Shown: one piece after another, positions 15,310 to 15,952 of the stretch | Layout of the letters: the number at the start of each line of letters is the position of its first letter | Position numbering within the stretch: the first letter of the stretch is position 1 | DNA from: JACPLA01 sp035291905 | Lineage (GTDB): Bacteria; Bacteroidota; Ignavibacteria; UBA10030 | Direction of reading: 5' to 3' | NCBI GenBank assembly: GCA_035291905.1 | Contig: DATDRF010000186.1 | Location: 1-15,952 of the forward strand | Length of the DNA: 15,952 bases | Position numbers and translations under genes: made by a program | Notes under the pieces: generated by a model | Told to the model about the DNA's origin: nothing | Databases searched by the model: none | Seen by the model: the letters and a program-made list of their open reading frames with translations, nothing else

Positions 15310-15339
15310 AAGAGTCCCGCCTTACGGGATCCCGCTCTT
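15310..15339. repeat. compound hairpin, TCCCG/CGGGA
   Basis: TCCCG (15315-15319), loop CCTTA, CGGGA (15325-15329), then a second TCCCG, all within AAGAG (15310-15314) and CTCTT (15335-15339) arms. It is followed by TTCATAATTAAT. It may act as a terminator but more likely belongs to the palindromic repeat island that fills 15240-15899. Confidence 0.4.
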
Positions 15340-15396
15340 TCATAATTAATATTGATGCGGGAAAAAGAACCAAAAGAGAACTGTGCGCCGGAATAA

Positions 15397-15464
15397 CGCC
15401 TGCCTGCCGAAGTACAAGCTCCCACCCGTTGAGACAAACGAAATGGTCGGCACGCAGGCAGGCA
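15397..15464. repeat. GCCTGCCTGC palindromic repeat, unit 1
   Basis: GCCTGCCTGC (15398-15407) and GCAGGCAGGC (15454-15463) are perfect 10-bp inverted repeats enclosing about 46 nt. Sequence after the right arm (ACGATTGAATC, then ACGCAC) is partly repeated after unit 2. No coding frame of merit overlaps. Confidence 0.65.
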
Positions 15465-15514
15465 CGATTGAATCGCTAACGCACTTTCGAACCAGTTTGG
15501 GGGAATCTGCCAGA

Positions 15515-15567
15515 AATTGCACGACACAACGGTCATACTATACTCACACATTTGTTGTCGTGCAATT
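15515..15567. repeat. 12-bp perfect inverted repeat
   Basis: AATTGCACGACA (15515-15526) and TGTCGTGCAATT (15556-15567) are perfect inverted repeats with a 29-nt loop. With a 2-nt bulge (AC), pairing can continue AAC/GTT inside. It sits between the two GCCTGCC palindromes. It could be paired protein-binding sites, a remnant of terminal inverted repeats or a stable RNA hairpin. Confidence 0.55.
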
Positions 15568-15570
15568 AAA

Positions 15571-15611
15571 CGCCTGCCCGCCGGAGTGCCCTCCGGCACG
15601 CAGGCAGGCAC
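15571..15611. repeat. GCCTGCCCGCCGGAG palindromic repeat, unit 2
   Basis: GCCTGCCCGCCGGAG (15572-15586), loop TGCC, then CTCCGGCACGCAGGCAGGC (15591-15609). The inner stem CCGGAG/CTCCGG is perfect and the outer GCCTGCC arms pair with GGCAGGC. It is the same family as unit 1 but compact. Confidence 0.65.
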
Positions 15612-15753
15612 ATGTGAATCTTCTCACGCACACGCCCTGATTCCGGCGTCTCCCTTTTCTCGGAAGGGATTGCATTTCTCTAAGAACCAAAGACCAAAAA
15701 CTGTCTTCCCTGCTTTTCTCCTCTTTTTTCGCGACACTCGCTTTGAGTCACAT

Positions 15754-15829
15754 GTTACGAGTTCCGTGTTACGGGCTTGCCCACCGGAGTCGTTTTCCCG
15801 ACGCAGGCGGGTTACGAGTTTCGCGTAAC
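15754..15829. repeat. palindromic repeat, unit 3, flanked by GTTACGAGTT direct repeats
   Basis: GCTTGCCCACCGGAGTCG (from 15776) and CGACGCAGGCGGG (ending 15811) form a diverged member of the same palindrome family. It is flanked by direct repeats GTTACGAGTTCCG (15754-15766) and GTTACGAGTTTCG (15811-15823); the right one also forms GTTACG/CGTAAC (15811-15829). The rest of 15240-15899 shows no gene. Confidence 0.5.
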
Positions 15830-15899
15830 TTCTTTATTCTGTCCCCGCATACACTACAGTCCTTCGCTGACTTTCATAGAATAACAATTCAGGGGCAAT

Positions 15900-15952
15900 A
15901 TGAGCACGCACAATCAGCGCATCGCACAAATGACCTTCGCGTCGGTCTATCC
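15900..15952 (+). CDS. DUF2200 domain protein, 5' end only
   Basis: The window ends 17 codons into this gene. It begins MSTHNQRIAQMTFASVYP, matching the conserved start of DUF2200 proteins (xxRIxxMxFASVYPxY), which are about 110-120 aa and of unknown function. AGGGG lies 5 nt upstream of the ATG. It is cut by the window edge, not broken. Upstream is the palindromic repeat island, so it probably has its own promoter, but no convincing one was seen. Confidence 0.75.
   Translation, partial: MSTHNQRIAQMTFASVY

Noticed and set aside
14763..15611. 282-codon minus-strand open frame
   Set aside because: It runs through element copy C, the decayed HNH gene and two palindromes, and is Ser/Arg/Cys-rich with no motif or ribosome-binding site. 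The plus-strand reading of 14892-15066 has clear protein character.
15397..15829. CRISPR array
   Set aside because: The repeats are palindromic, of unequal length and irregular spacing, with no regular spacers and no cas genes.

Overview
The window is bacterial chromosomal DNA of middling GC content (judged by eye). Almost every gene is on the + strand and genes have Shine-Dalgarno starts. Several features suggest a lineage of the FCB group (Ignavibacteria, Chlorobi, Bacteroidetes, KSB1-like) or a nearby phylum: a Ser/Thr kinase with a TolB-like propeller and an 'SHYRILEKLGEGGMG' start, a long PAS-rich hybrid histidine kinase, a DUF2200 gene, and palindromic GCCTGCCYGCCG repeats. This placement is inference; the window has no rRNA or other marker gene.

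1-5508 holds three enzymes in a row that attack phosphodiester or lipid ester bonds: an endonuclease/exonuclease/phosphatase (EEP) protein, a patatin-like lipase with a multi-pass membrane insert, and a two-domain phospholipase D-like protein with a beta-sandwich-like N-terminus. A 90-bp relic of a second patatin C-terminus lies directly behind the patatin gene.

5509-6830 is accessory debris: the frameshifted N-terminus of an OLD-family ATPase/nuclease, an intact 115-aa protein of unknown function overlapping its end, and a doubtful small ORF. Two short motifs here look like left halves of integron attC sites.

6823-14820 is a signalling region. It contains a membrane Ser/Thr kinase with its own sigma70-like promoter and a leader hairpin that covers its ribosome-binding site, a small protein built of two TerB-like repeats whose frame stays open for 50 codons past its TGA, and a 1148-aa hybrid histidine kinase (REC-5xPAS-HisKA-HATPase-REC) followed by a small unknown gene. 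Three dispersed copies of an ~80-bp two-part non-coding element (TTAGCA pair, ~40-nt spacer, ACCTCC plus a covarying CTGCY/RGCAG hairpin) lie after the small ORF, after the kinase and at the end of the last gene, all in the same orientation. This element is the best candidate for something undescribed.

14821-15899 holds a decayed HNH-like endonuclease gene and then about 700 bp of palindromic repeats with no gene. The window ends in the first 17 codons of a DUF2200 gene.

No tRNA, rRNA, CRISPR array, transposase or integrase gene was found.
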